From: Paenibacillus sp. GP183 | Lineage (GTDB): Bacteria > Bacillota > Bacilli > Paenibacillales > NBRC-103111 | Length of the DNA: 64,000 nt | NCBI RefSeq assembly: GCF_900104695.1 | Contig: NZ_FNSW01000001.1 | Coordinates: 2,294,001-2,358,000, forward strand | Direction of reading: 5' to 3' | Shown: one piece after another, positions 16,323 to 24,438 of the stretch | How positions within the stretch are numbered: position 1 is the stretch's first letter | How the letters are laid out: each line of letters starts with the position of its first letter | Notes under the pieces: generated by a model | Databases searched by the model: none | Seen by the model: the letters and a program-made list of their open reading frames with translations, nothing else | Told to the model about the DNA's origin: nothing | Program-made: the position numbers and the translations under genes

Positions 16323-16404
16323 TGCCAGTTAGCTGAACAGGCTACCGTATTAAATCTGCAGAAGCCTGATGGGGTATTTTATTGAGTTATCGTAACCCGT
16401 TAGG
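16323..16404 (-). repeat. Cassette site 15
   Basis: Left box TGCCAGTTAGCTGAACAGGC at 16323; stem CAGGCT/AGCCTG; right box TTGAGTTATCGTAACCCGTT then AGG. Confidence 0.85.
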
Positions 16405-16611
16405 GGTGTTGGGAAGTCCTTCGTCCTTTTATGGAATTGTAGAATATCACATGCCATTTTTTTCTTTGAGTTCTTGTTCATCTGGATGTAAGCCATACCC
16501 AATAACCCTACTCCGACCCCAAGTCCCCCCCCATACTTCCTCATGTCCTGTAAAATAATCAATCGCACCACCAATTAATACACATGCACCCATAATTAAA
16601 CCAGCATTCAT
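16404..16611 (-). pseudogene. Small two-span membrane protein with a frameshift in a run of eight G
   Basis: The ATG at 16611 (GGAGGGATGACGA before it) opens MNAGLIMGACVLIGGAIDYF then TGHEE, a membrane span. After an eight-G run at 16525-16532 the frame loses sense, while the next frame continues with LGVGVGLLGMAYIQMNKNSK, a second span and basic tail. Losing one G would join them into one protein of about 70 residues ending near cassette site 15. It is either a pseudogene, a phase-variable gene or a read error. Confidence 0.6.
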
Positions 16612-16639
16612 TCGTCATCCCTCCAATTCATCATTAGGT

Positions 16640-16700
16640 AAATTATACCATTATAACGCCTTCCTAAAAATCCGCCTATAGAATTCAAATCCGTTAAAGA
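16640..16700 (-). repeat. Cassette site remnant
   Basis: ATCCGTTAAAG at 16689-16699 keeps only the right arm, 18 bases beyond the stop of the gene at 16718. Confidence 0.5.
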
Positions 16701-16717
16701 CTTTGTTTATTGGAGCA

Positions 16718-16978
16718 TTAATCCTTTTTAAAATATTCAACTACCAATACAATCAAACCAAGAACAAACAAAATGATGCCCACTATGAATGGGACGCCTA
16801 AAAATAAGCTCTGTACAACTTCATTTCCATATTGTTTTGCACCGAATATGGCATACCAAAGCCGTGAACCCTGCCAATTGGTGATATTTGGAACATACAA
16901 AGCTGCGGTTATAAAAATAGCTGAAGATATCAAAGCCCCAGTAAACATAAGTATGCTACCTATTAATGTCTTTTTCAC
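16718..16978 (-). CDS. Two-span membrane protein, 86 aa
   Basis: Start set at GTG 16978 (VKKTLIGSILMFTGALISSA) after GGAGGTTCTTTAGTA; the frame from 16999 would place the ribosome site inside the gene. Two hydrophobic segments, near residues 5-28 and 58-80, flank a loop with NWQGSRLWYAIFGAKQYGN. Ends with a basic-acidic tail KKD. The family is not recognised. Confidence 0.7.
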   Translation of the reverse strand: MKKTLIGSILMFTGALISSAIFITAALYVPNITNWQGSRLWYAIFGAKQYGNEVVQSLFLGVPFIVGIILFVLGLIVLVVEYFKKD

Positions 16979-17078
16979 TACTAAAGAACCTCCATCCACA
17001 CTACTGAATGAACTAACATAACTTTCTTATCATAACTAAAATTAAAACGCTTCCATCGATTGGAATGTTACACTAAAC

Positions 17079-17131
17079 TGCTTGATACTTCAATAAACCA
17101 AAGAGGAACAGGCACGAAGCAAGCTCATCCA
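17079..17131 (-). repeat. Degenerate cassette site
   Basis: CTGCTTGATACTTCAATAAA followed by GAGGAACAGGCACGAAGCAA and GCTCATCC mirrors the left box and GGAGCTTGC stem of sites such as 26559; the right box is gone. Confidence 0.5.
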
Positions 17132-17145
17132 CGCAAATTATTTAA

Positions 17146-17382
17146 GTGTTTGGTCTTTTGAACGAATCTTTCCAATCCATCATCCATTTTGGAGCTCCAT
17201 ACATTTATTTACATACGTTTGCCCCTGGTTACAGCTACGCTGGTAATGGGATTTTAGGGATTTTAGGGATTTTAGGGATTTTAGGGATTTTAGGGATTTT
17301 AGGGATTTTAGGGATTTTAGGGATTTTAGGGATTTTATTGATTATTGGGGGATATTTACAAGTGCGAAAATTGAAGAAGTAA
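17146..17382 (+). CDS. Possible small membrane protein with a (Gly-Ile-Leu)10 tract
   Basis: A 78-codon plus-strand frame whose core is ten GIL triplets encoded by ten 9-base repeats, closing with LIIGGYLQVRKLKK. The tract is long enough for a membrane span with a basic cytosolic tail. The true start may be internal. No ribosome site is evident before 17146, and the frame lies opposite to its neighbours, so this may be repeat-driven rather than a real gene. Confidence 0.35.
   Translation: MFGLLNESFQSIIHFGAPYIYLHTFAPGYSYAGNGILGILGILGILGILGILGILGILGILGILLIIGGYLQVRKLKK
17248..17337. repeat. Ten tandem copies of GGGATTTTA
   Basis: A perfect 9-base tandem repeat, in frame with the plus-strand ORF (Gly-Ile-Leu). 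Copy number is likely to vary between cells through slippage. Confidence 0.95.
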
Positions 17383-17531
17383 TTTAGAAAGTGGGCTCCT
17401 ACGAAGCGTGAAGTCCCGCTCCAGTACCGGTCCACGTACGGTGGTTTTAGTTGCGTCGCTCGATTATCTCGTTGTACTTGAACTTCTCCTGCCACGTACG
17501 TCATTTGTTTTATAATCTTGTTCAACATTTC

Positions 17532-17560
17532 TGCCCGTTAGCTTAACGCCCCACCCATTT
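17532..17560 (-). repeat. Left half of a cassette site
   Basis: TGCCCGTTAGCTTAACGC at 17532 is an intact left box, but no stem or right box follows before the GNAT gene. Confidence 0.6.
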
Positions 17561-17641
17561 TAATACTTTATTTTGATGGATACTAGCGAAGGTTTTCAAA
17601 CTACATTGAAGTGGGACACAAAATTCGATTTTTCAATACTT

Positions 17642-18484
17642 TCATTTAAAAAGGATAACGATTGAATCCATTATCGCTTCATATCCAATTTGAATATAAA
17701 TTTTATTGGAAGTAGGATTACTGAGATCAGTGTATAAACTTGTTGTTTTATAACCACGATCTAACAAGAATTGAGTGAAAGCTGAAACACAATCAGAGGC
17801 ATATCCCTTTTTTCTTTCACTAATCGGGGTGTAAACATAGCTGATTGTAATATTATTTTGGGTTGGACGTGTAGCATAAGCCATGGAAACCAATTCTCCG
17901 TTCACTTCCCACGCAACTAAATTTCCTTTATTAATCATTACTTTAGCTTTACTATCTGCTTCTTCTATACTTATAGGTTGGTTAGTTTCATAGCAAAACT
18001 GATATACCCACTCTTTTATGGTGTGATGATCCTTTTCTATAATTCTCCGAAGCTTTCCATTTGTATTTGTTTTTTTCTCAACTTTTTCTAGTTTATAAAT
18101 TTTTTGGTCCATAAAAACACTTGCTTGAATCCCTTTTACGTTCGAAATATACATAGCTAGTTCAGTAGTTAATTTCTTTTCACCTATAAAGCCAGGTATT
18201 TCTCGAATTGTGTTATTCAACTTTTCTCCTATAACGTGTATTTCCTTTGATGTAAAAGATACTGATTTTGATAAGATAATTTGACGAGGATGTGTTTGTA
18301 GTAAGACCAACCCTATCTCGTTGTCTTTTATTACAGTAGACATAAAAAGAGGACTTTCATCTTTTTCACTTAAAGATTGCAAGACACCTAATACTAAATT
18401 GTTTTCAGCTTCATGTTGTTCTAAGAAAGAGATCACATCTTTCTTAAACAATGTAAGATCCTCATACTTTATAAGTTTTATCAA
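17642..18484 (-). CDS. GNAT-family N-acetyltransferase
   Basis: About 280 residues from TTG 18484 (LIKLIKYEDLTLFKK), chosen for the AAAGGGGAG 8 bases before it. The C-terminal half is the GNAT domain: strand GNLVAWEVNGELVSMAYATR, then YTPISERKKGYASDCVSAFT, which is the acetyl-CoA loop (R-x-x-G-Y-A), and LYTDLSNPTSNKIYIQIGYE, the classic end of the fold. The N-terminal half is a second, degraded GNAT-like half. It transfers an acetyl group to an amine; the substrate is unknown. Single-gene cassette. Confidence 0.88.
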   Translation of the reverse strand: MIKLIKYEDLTLFKKDVISFLEQHEAENNLVLGVLQSLSEKDESPLFMSTVIKDNEIGLVLLQTHPRQIILSKSVSFTSKEIHVIGEKLNNTIREIPGFIGEKKLTTELAMYISNVKGIQASVFMDQKIYKLEKVEKKTNTNGKLRRIIEKDHHTIKEWVYQFCYETNQPISIEEADSKAKVMINKGNLVAWEVNGELVSMAYATRPTQNNITISYVYTPISERKKGYASDCVSAFTQFLLDRGYKTTSLYTDLSNPTSNKIYIQIGYEAIMDSIVILFK

Positions 18485-18610
18485 ACAAACCATCTCCCCT
18501 TTGGTTAGTTCTTGAATGATCAACAAATATTTCTAATAAAATACTCTAGAAAGACTAATTTATCCTTCAAATGAAAAAGTTTTATTTTTGTGCCTCTTTT
18601 TAAACTATCC

Positions 18611-18693
18611 TGCCCGTTTAACACAGCAGGCCACCGAGTTTATCGCCGGCAGCCTACTTGTGTTATTTATTCAACTATCGCTTTGGTTAGCTT
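18611..18693 (-). repeat. Cassette site 19
   Basis: Left box TGCCCGTTTAACACAGCAGG at 18611; stem AGGC/GCCT; right box TTCAACTATCGCTTTGGTTA then GC. It is adjacent to the lipoprotein stop at 18696. Confidence 0.85.
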
Positions 18694-18695
18694 AA

Positions 18696-19523
18696 TCAGG
18701 AACTCTTATGCCCTTGTTCCAATGGAATTACAACTTCCCAGGAACCTGGGCGATCAACAATCCCAACATTAGTCATTAATTGTATATTCGAAAGAGTAAA
18801 TTTGACGCTCTTGACTGAGATCGGAATAGGCTCAAATGTTGCAGTTGCCTGTACAATTGTTTTCTCGTCAAAGGGAATAGAGCTAATGCCGACCAGCTTC
18901 TTACCGTTATCAGTAACAAGTTCCGTTGCAAATCCGCGGACACCTGGTGACAAACTAAAGCTTACAGTTGCTGATTTACTGGTCATTGTGATGCTGTCAA
19001 TTTTCAATATTCGTCCCAATGCTTCTACTTTTAAATTGACTGGGAAAGTACCTGAATAAAGGGTATCCGTCGGATATTTCACAAAAAAGTTTGTTGAATT
19101 ACTAACGTATGAATCTAAGCTCAACTCTACTCGATAATAACCAGGATCTGAAGGTGCCGTCAATGTTACCTTTTCCTCAACAGTTGCATTATCCCCCAGA
19201 GGAAGCTGTTTCCAATGATCGATGTTGTGTATCATCAAAGGTTCTTCTCCGTTGGCTTGACCGAACTTATAAACCCTTAATTGTGGTGTACCATTTATCT
19301 TTATCTTTCCATTTGCCTTAAGTTTCACATTTACTTCTATGGTACTTTCTTTCGTTACTTCTGATTGTTTCAGCTCGATTATGGAGATTACACTACCTTC
19401 AGTAGAAACAGCAGGACCTCCGTGGTATTCGCGTAACATTTGCTTATCATCAGATTTTGGAGTGATTGAACAACCTAAAATAACAAATAAAGTTAATACT
19501 GTTGTTATTAATACCTTATTCAT
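18696..19523 (-). CDS. Lipoprotein with immunoglobulin-like domains (array family A, copy 1)
   Basis: Start at ATG 19523 behind GGGGGAAATTGAT. Signal MNKVLITTVLTLFVILGC has a lipobox ending in Cys18. The mature part is beta-rich: an N-terminal domain with DPGYYRVELSLDSY and NFFVKYPTDTLYSG, and a C-terminal domain ending PGSWEVVIPLEQ. The same layout and linker (FFVKYPPDAVQ, WIIDVPLQ) occurs in the plus-strand lipoprotein at 32968, so two array members are homologous. Probably a surface-exposed adhesion or sensor protein; role unknown. Confidence 0.8.
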   Translation of the reverse strand: MNKVLITTVLTLFVILGCSITPKSDDKQMLREYHGGPAVSTEGSVISIIELKQSEVTKESTIEVNVKLKANGKIKINGTPQLRVYKFGQANGEEPLMIHNIDHWKQLPLGDNATVEEKVTLTAPSDPGYYRVELSLDSYVSNSTNFFVKYPTDTLYSGTFPVNLKVEALGRILKIDSITMTSKSATVSFSLSPGVRGFATELVTDNGKKLVGISSIPFDEKTIVQATATFEPIPISVKSVKFTLSNIQLMTNVGIVDRPGSWEVVIPLEQGHKSS

Positions 19524-19644
19524 ATCAATTTCCCCCAAGTAATAATTTCCTGCCGTTATAATTGACATGTAAATTCAAAATAATGTTTCACAACACAAAT
19601 GGGTAAATTATGTTAATTTGAGATACTCTTTTATTAAACTCTCC

Positions 19645-19724
19645 TGCCCGTTAGCACAGCAGGCTACCGAGTTTATCACCGGCAGCCTGCTTGATCTTTG
19701 TTATGGAGCTATTTAGCTGAATAG
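19645..19724 (-). repeat. Cassette site 20 (right box shortened)
   Basis: Left box TGCCCGTTAGCACAGCAGGC at 19645; stem GCAGGCT/AGCCTGC; right end GAGCTATTTAGCTGAA lacks the spacer and CGTT. Confidence 0.85.
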
Positions 19725-19749
19725 CCATTCTAAAGGTTTATAGAAAAAT

Positions 19750-19774
19750 GAAAAAACCACCCAAAAGTGGTGGT
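19750..19774 (-). terminator. Intrinsic terminator
   Basis: Minus-strand stem CCACCACTTTTGGGTGG is followed by six T residues, just past the gene at 19785. Confidence 0.85.
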
Positions 19775-19784
19775 CGTGTTCCCA

Positions 19785-20012
19785 TTAATTATGATGGTTG
19801 TCTTTATCTTTTTTGAGTTCCTTAAGTAACGCTTCAATGTTTCGAAGACTTCGACTAGTCTTTTGGGAGTTAACCACAACAATTATGATTGAAACGATTA
19901 ACAACAACCAAAAGACAACAGATAAAATCGGCATAACTAAAGCCCATATTGGAATTTGCATACCTTGTGCAGGTCCCATTACTATAATCGACCACCTTTT
20001 TTTATTATACAT
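19785..20012 (-). CDS. Single-span membrane protein with coiled-coil tail, 75 aa
   Basis: One long hydrophobic segment (residues 20-47) and a charged helix RNIEALLKELKKDKDNHHN. The start is uncertain: ATG 20012 has only GAGAG before it, and ATG 19979 (MGPAQGMQIPIW) follows AAAGGTGG at a long distance. Its arrangement, TM plus short amphipathic helix, recurs in other cassettes (26741, 37558). Function unknown. A terminator closes it, so it is its own transcript. Confidence 0.7.
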   Translation of the reverse strand: MYNKKRWSIIVMGPAQGMQIPIWALVMPILSVVFWLLLIVSIIIVVVNSQKTSRSLRNIEALLKELKKDKDNHHN

Positions 20013-20106
20013 CTCTCTGTAAATCCTAGAAGTTCCTTAGCAAATCTAATCTTCTTTAATTGACTGTATTCGACAGTAGAACAAAATAACCTTGTTCTTA
20101 GCTAAT

Positions 20107-20170
20107 CTACCCGTTAGCTGAGCAGGCTGCCGTCGGTAGCTGTCATTGTGATTTAGTTATCCGTTAGTTA
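20107..20170 (-). repeat. Cassette site 21
   Basis: Left box TACCCGTTAGCTGAGCAGGC at 20108; stem GGCTGCCG/CGGTAGCT; right box TTAGTTATCCGTTAGTTAAA, adjacent to the stop at 20175. Confidence 0.85.
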
Positions 20171-20174
20171 AAAC

Positions 20175-20699
20175 TCATCTAACTTCTATAACAAAAACTG
20201 ATGATGTGTCACCTTTCGAAAATTTACCATCATCGGTTTTCCAGAATGCTGAAATGCCGTAGTAATAAATACCTTTTTCTTTTGGGGCATTAAAAAAACC
20301 ATCATTCAAAGGAATTTGTATCGTTTTATCATCAACAAATTGCTGTTCTTTCAACTCGTTAGGTGCTGGTTTATAAGCAAACGAAACCTTAATATCTGCT
20401 TCAGGAGTTACAACGGTAGGGGGAATCCCTTTTAACATCGTTTTTCCTCTTACATAATCTACACACCCTAAATAGTCCCAACAATAACTACTTTGGATAA
20501 CTGGAATTTGTGTTTGCCCCGAAGTTACACTAGGAAGCGGTGGAGATTTTTTTATAATTTTAATGTCAACGCTCCTTGCGTATCCTTCAAATCTTGTATT
20601 TACTACTAAATTTCCCGCAAAAGGAGTTAAATAAATGAATGCTATCAATAAAGCTATAAATCCCGTTAAAGCTATAAACAATGGTTTTTTTAAACGCAT
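20175..20699 (-). CDS. Membrane-anchored extracytoplasmic protein, 174 aa
   Basis: Start at ATG 20699 (MRLKKPLFIALTGFIALLIA) with GGGGAGCTTGGC upstream; the frame from 20735 is too long. A single N-terminal span anchors a beta-rich outer domain with two Cys (SSYCWDYLGCVDY), which could form a disulfide, and ends KGIYYYGISAFWKTDDGKFS then FVIEVR. This resembles the immunoglobulin-like lipoproteins in neighbouring cassettes in style but I cannot assign a family. Confidence 0.72.
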   Translation of the reverse strand: MRLKKPLFIALTGFIALLIAFIYLTPFAGNLVVNTRFEGYARSVDIKIIKKSPPLPSVTSGQTQIPVIQSSYCWDYLGCVDYVRGKTMLKGIPPTVVTPEADIKVSFAYKPAPNELKEQQFVDDKTIQIPLNDGFFNAPKEKGIYYYGISAFWKTDDGKFSKGDTSSVFVIEVR

Positions 20700-20792
20700 G
20701 CCAAGCTCCCCTTTACCTAAATACCACTTTAACATAGACGATATAATGCCAAAAAAGTTACATCATTTCATGTGAAAATGTATTAAGCAAAC

Positions 20793-20862
20793 CTGCCCGT
20801 TAGTTCAACAAAGAACAGGAGCAACCCATTTACAGTTGCTCCGCAATCGTGTCCTGTTAGCA
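20793..20862 (-). repeat. Cassette site 22
   Basis: Left box TGCCCGTTAGTTCAACAA at 20793; stem GGAGCAAC/GTTGCTCC; right box GCAATCGTGTCCTGTTAG. Confidence 0.9.
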
Positions 20863-20892
20863 CAATAAGAAGTTGGTTGATATATATTTAAG

Positions 20893-21477
20893 TTATATCT
20901 TCTTTAAGCTAAATAGCTTTTCTAACGTATCAGAAATTATCTGGTGTTGACGTTCTATTTCGTTTAAAGCATCCTTTACTTTTAAGATTGATTTTAATAA
21001 TATTTCGTCCGATACTTCTGAGTTCATAGCTTCAATAAGTTGATATGCTTCAGCTTGGACTTCAAAATTTCCTGTTATCAAATGGAAAACCAGTGTTTCT
21101 AAGTGTCTTGAACAATCAAATGGTTTCAATGCATATAACAGTGTACCTCTTGCTCCCAATGTTTTTGGGTGATTTATCATATCAATCAGTGGCTCAATGG
21201 CTTCTTCGCTTCCAATATCACTTAAAGTAATTGCAATAGAATTTCTCAAAATATTACTGTCGGTGCTTTTTAAATATTCTATGAGTAGGGGAATGGCTTC
21301 TTTTAGTTTATTTCTGCCTATCTCCTCTAACATGCTTTCAACTGTATCCATTTTGTTTCTTACTATTGCTTCTCGTAATAAATCTAAATCCACGCTTTTT
21401 TCCAACCCCTTATTTAGTTGTAATTCACCCCATTTTAACACCGGCAAGTTCTCCAATAAAGTGTCCAGAAAGTACAA
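20893..21477 (-). CDS. HEAT-repeat protein
   Basis: A 194-residue all-helical protein with at least three HEAT/PBS-lyase-like repeats: NKLKEAIPLLIEYLKSTDSN, SDIGSEEAIEPLIDMINHPK and the following TRGTLLYALKPFD-type helix. HEAT repeats are protein-interaction scaffolds. The start is TTG 21477 with a weak AGGGG before it; an internal start is possible. It follows the propeller gene at 21507 by only 29 bases with no cassette site between, so the two form one unit read from right to left. Confidence 0.8.
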   Translation of the reverse strand: MYFLDTLLENLPVLKWGELQLNKGLEKSVDLDLLREAIVRNKMDTVESMLEEIGRNKLKEAIPLLIEYLKSTDSNILRNSIAITLSDIGSEEAIEPLIDMINHPKTLGARGTLLYALKPFDCSRHLETLVFHLITGNFEVQAEAYQLIEAMNSEVSDEILLKSILKVKDALNEIERQHQIISDTLEKLFSLKKI

Positions 21478-21506
21478 TGGCCCCTGTCAGATAGCCATAT
21501 TTTGCA

Positions 21507-22751
21507 TTAATGATGAGGATCATACCATGCAACAACGAGACTCCAACTCCGCCGTTCATAATACGCTGAGCCTGTATTAATATTTTTAATTAACACTTTC
21601 GCATCGCTTCCATCAGGGTTCGAATTCCACACATCCCCATGCTCCCCGTCCGATCGGATCCAGGTCAGTTTTTTGTTTTGTTTGAGAAAATAGGGACCAA
21701 AATCTCCGCTTTTTTTAGGGGGGTTTGTGATTTGTCTCTGTTCATTGTTTTGAATGTTCACGTGATATAACGCCGGTAATGGTCGCTTCACCGGGTCATT
21801 CGACCATTCACTTTCCTTTGACCTTGAAACGATAATAAAGCGATCATTTACCCATGTAAAGTCCCGATCGACAAATCCCTTTGGTGTAAAGGAAGGTGGT
21901 TTCAAAGCAGGGAAATCCTTGACCTTCAAATGTTTATTCTGAATAGCGATTCTGCCTTCTCCTTCTATATAAGCGAGCGAGTCCTTTCCTGGAGCCCATT
22001 GGAACCACTCTTGATAATGAAGTGTTTTGTCCAGTTTTTGAAATCTTTTGGCGTCAGAAGACAATACGCATAAGGTGTTACTATCCGCTGACCATGATGC
22101 CGTCGGATTTGCAATAAATGAAATCCACTTTGTATCGTTTGACCACTTGAATATGCTTGTGCCAATGGCAAAAAAACTAGGTGATTCTGGAGGAAGCGTA
22201 TAAAAATGTTTGATCTTATTTCGGTTCATATTGGCGTCTGCCGGTACCAAAAACAATTTTACGCTCGTCCAACCGGTTGGAAGCAACTGAGATGTGGACG
22301 AAACTAAAAAGCCACTGCCGTCTGGAAGCCAGGAATAGTTACCAACCCCCAAAGAAACGTTCTTAATGGCTTCGACATTATCGCGGCTAACTTTTGTAAT
22401 GTTTAAAACTCCACCTACTTTAAATGCAAGTTGATTCTTTTCGGGTGACCATTGATAATTTTCACCGTCTGGGTAGATCCGAAAATGCTTATTACTTTCC
22501 AAGCTGTATACCCATATCTCATGTTGTTGTTCTCCAATGGAATACGCAATAAACTTTCCATCAGAAGACCATTTTGGGGCACTGACCTTTTGGTTTTTGG
22601 TTAATTGCATCTCAAGATCATCCGTTTTAAACCACAAATCATCGCTGCGAATAAATGCAGCTTGTAGTTTTTGCCCTTCTGGTTCAGCAAATCCGACTTT
22701 ACAAATTAGGATAGATATGAAAATACTGAAAAATATGATAATTACCTTCAT
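21507..22751 (-). CDS. Secreted TolB/WD40-like beta-propeller protein
   Basis: Starts at ATG 22751 (MKVIIIFFSIFISILICKVG) after GAGGAGGGCTAATACA; the signal peptide ends near FAEPEG. Repeated phrases of the kind SAPKWSSDGKFIAYS, NYQWSPEKNQLAFK, NYSWLPDGSGFLVS and EWFQWAPGKDSLAY mark about six blades of a TolB/PD40 propeller. It is exported and probably binds a ligand or partner. A similar propeller lipoprotein lies in the cassette at 35829. Confidence 0.82.
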   Translation of the reverse strand: MKVIIIFFSIFISILICKVGFAEPEGQKLQAAFIRSDDLWFKTDDLEMQLTKNQKVSAPKWSSDGKFIAYSIGEQQHEIWVYSLESNKHFRIYPDGENYQWSPEKNQLAFKVGGVLNITKVSRDNVEAIKNVSLGVGNYSWLPDGSGFLVSSTSQLLPTGWTSVKLFLVPADANMNRNKIKHFYTLPPESPSFFAIGTSIFKWSNDTKWISFIANPTASWSADSNTLCVLSSDAKRFQKLDKTLHYQEWFQWAPGKDSLAYIEGEGRIAIQNKHLKVKDFPALKPPSFTPKGFVDRDFTWVNDRFIIVSRSKESEWSNDPVKRPLPALYHVNIQNNEQRQITNPPKKSGDFGPYFLKQNKKLTWIRSDGEHGDVWNSNPDGSDAKVLIKNINTGSAYYERRSWSLVVAWYDPHH

Positions 22752-22810
22752 TGTATTAGCCCTCCTCATAAAGTGTATGAGGAGTATTTTTTGCCATTAG
22801 ACCCTAATTA

Positions 22811-22858
22811 TGCACCCGTTCGCTCAGAAAACTGCCGATAGTAATTGTTTGGCAGCCT
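22811..22858 (-). repeat. Cassette site half (left box and stem)
   Basis: TGCACCCGTTCGCTCAG at 22811 and stem CTGCC/GGCAG remain; no right box follows before the gene at 22890. Confidence 0.6.
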
Positions 22859-22889
22859 TCTCCATTTATGAAATATGGGGTCCAAATGT

Positions 22890-23522
22890 TTATTCCGTTT
22901 GTTGTATCGCTCCTATTTTTCCAGTACGAAGATTTATCATTATTTTCATGGCTTCAAAATGATCAACAGCTCTAACCCAGACAATCCAATCATTATCGAC
23001 TAATTCGATTGATGCAAATTTCCATTTCCAATTAGTTTCCTTAGTAGCATAATCAAGTGCAATTTGTATAGCTTTGTCTGTACTGATGTTCCCCTTTACT
23101 GCATTATCATAAAAAGCTTGATACGTTGCCTCATAATCTCTGGGAGACCAAAACACTTCGTGTCCCTTATTTTTACTTCTAAAATCCATGCCCTTATATA
23201 ACGTAACTTTGTTTTCCTTAAGTTCACATATACTGTTCGCATATGTAAGAGATAAACCTACGTTAGGATATTTTTTTTTCAATAACACCATTATCTTAGT
23301 TCCTTTTTCTGGAAAATCGAAGGTGTAATCATGGATCATATTTAGATCACGATTTAACACTATTTCCTTTTCGGTTATCTTACCTTGCAAAACGGATTCC
23401 ACTGATATAAAAACTTGTATATGTTTATCTTCATAATTCTTTTTCTTAATTTCTCCAACAACGATGAGGTCTGACATATCAATCAATTGTTGTGGCGTAA
23501 TGCTTATTCCAATTTTTCTCAT
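22890..23522 (-). CDS. Hypothetical protein, 210 aa
   Basis: Soluble protein with good ribosome site AGGAGTGGAATC before ATG 23522. The N-terminal part (MSDLIVVGEIKKKNYEDKHI, then VFISVESVLQGKI) is the style of beta-barrel domains that precede PepSY-like tails in Bacillales surface proteins, but here no signal peptide is present, so a truncated start is possible. The C-terminal part (WIVWVRAVDHFEAMKIMINL then RTGKIG) resembles a PepSY-like fold. Function not assigned. Confidence 0.65.
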   Translation of the reverse strand: MRKIGISITPQQLIDMSDLIVVGEIKKKNYEDKHIQVFISVESVLQGKITEKEIVLNRDLNMIHDYTFDFPEKGTKIMVLLKKKYPNVGLSLTYANSICELKENKVTLYKGMDFRSKNKGHEVFWSPRDYEATYQAFYDNAVKGNISTDKAIQIALDYATKETNWKWKFASIELVDNDWIVWVRAVDHFEAMKIMINLRTGKIGAIQQTE

Positions 23523-23542
23523 GATTCCACTCCTATCAACAG

Positions 23543-23602
23543 TTTGTTAATATTGAGCAGACTGTCTATGATGCCTGCAGCCTGTCCGTCATGCTGCCAT
23601 CA
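23543..23602 (-). repeat. Degenerate cassette site
   Basis: TTGTTAATATTGAGCAGACTG then GATGCCTGCAGCCTG parallels the left half of the AGCAGG-type site. No right box. Confidence 0.4.
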
Positions 23603-23674
23603 TTCTTCTTCCCTCAGTTTAGCATAACAAAATACTACTTCTTCCAGAAATTAACTCCGATACCTTTAAGCATA

Positions 23675-24136
23675 TTATTTATCTTTGGGCGGATTGTTAA
23701 GATTAAATTCTGGTTTAAAAAGTTTATTCTTTTTTAAGAACATCATTAAATCATATTGGATATTTACAGCAATGACACTATTCTCTTTTGTAAATATCAA
23801 AAGCGTAGGATAATACGTCTCCTTTTCACTTATAAACAATGCAACCTCAGTAACTGTCCCTGTTATCCACTGATTTTCGACTTTCAGAGGAGGAACCAGC
23901 TCAATCTTTAATCCTATCCCGCTATCAGGCTCCATCTTTAAAGAGCCAACTGTTCCAGCAATCGAGGATAACCATTTCTCAACTTCACTTTGCAAATTTG
24001 CAGAGTTTTTTATTATTTTTATAACTTCACCTTTCTGGATGTCAAACACTTCGGCCCCATCAAAAGCATGGACCGTTTGATCGTTGAAGCAAATTAGCTG
24101 AACGATTATGGTAACTACGAACATAAGTTTTTTCAA
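23675..24136 (-). CDS. Secreted protein of unknown function, 153 aa
   Basis: N-terminal signal peptide MKKLMFVVTIIVQLICF with a likely cut near VHAFDG. The mature part has no Cys and reads as mixed alpha-beta (IIKNSANLQSEVEKWLSSIA, then TVTEVALFISEKETYYPTLL). It is similar in style to small secreted proteins of Bacillales with unknown roles. The ATG is preceded by a weak ribosome region. Site 25 lies on its 5' side and a degenerate site before its 3' neighbour. Confidence 0.68.
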   Translation of the reverse strand: MKKLMFVVTIIVQLICFNDQTVHAFDGAEVFDIQKGEVIKIIKNSANLQSEVEKWLSSIAGTVGSLKMEPDSGIGLKIELVPPLKVENQWITGTVTEVALFISEKETYYPTLLIFTKENSVIAVNIQYDLMMFLKKNKLFKPEFNLNNPPKDK

Positions 24137-24225
24137 GTTATTATCACCACTTATACTCCAAATTTACACATATGATGCCCGGTGTTTTAACATTTGATTA
24201 AGATATCTCTTTTTATAACGTTCTA

Positions 24226-24326
24226 CGGATCCTTTAGCTGATCTAGAGCATATCAAAAAGAGTTGCCGCGGTAGTTCTTTATTATTGGTACAATTTCCTT
24301 TCTTGAGTTATCGTTGTCCGTTTATT
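24226..24326 (-). repeat. Cassette site 25 (diverged)
   Basis: CCTTTAGCTGATCTAGAGCA, stem around GCCGCGGTAG, then TTGAGTTATCGTTGTCCGTT and TA. Recognisable right box, weak left box. Confidence 0.65.
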
Positions 24327-24438
24327 TCGTCAGTTGAAGAACACATTGTTATATAAAACCCATTTATTACTTCTTGCTTCTTTAAAAGATAATTTTCTAT
24401 AGTAAGATATAAACATGAAAGAACAGCAGGAGAAAAAC

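Noticed and set aside
16350-16574. Minus-strand 74-codon ORF running through cassette site 15
   Set aside because: Its N-terminal part lacks a ribosome site and its tail is site sequence; it is the second half of the frameshifted gene that starts at 16611.
17235-17528. Minus-strand ORF rich in IPKIPK repeats
   Set aside because: It is the complement of the GGGATTTTA tandem repeat and has no start signal.
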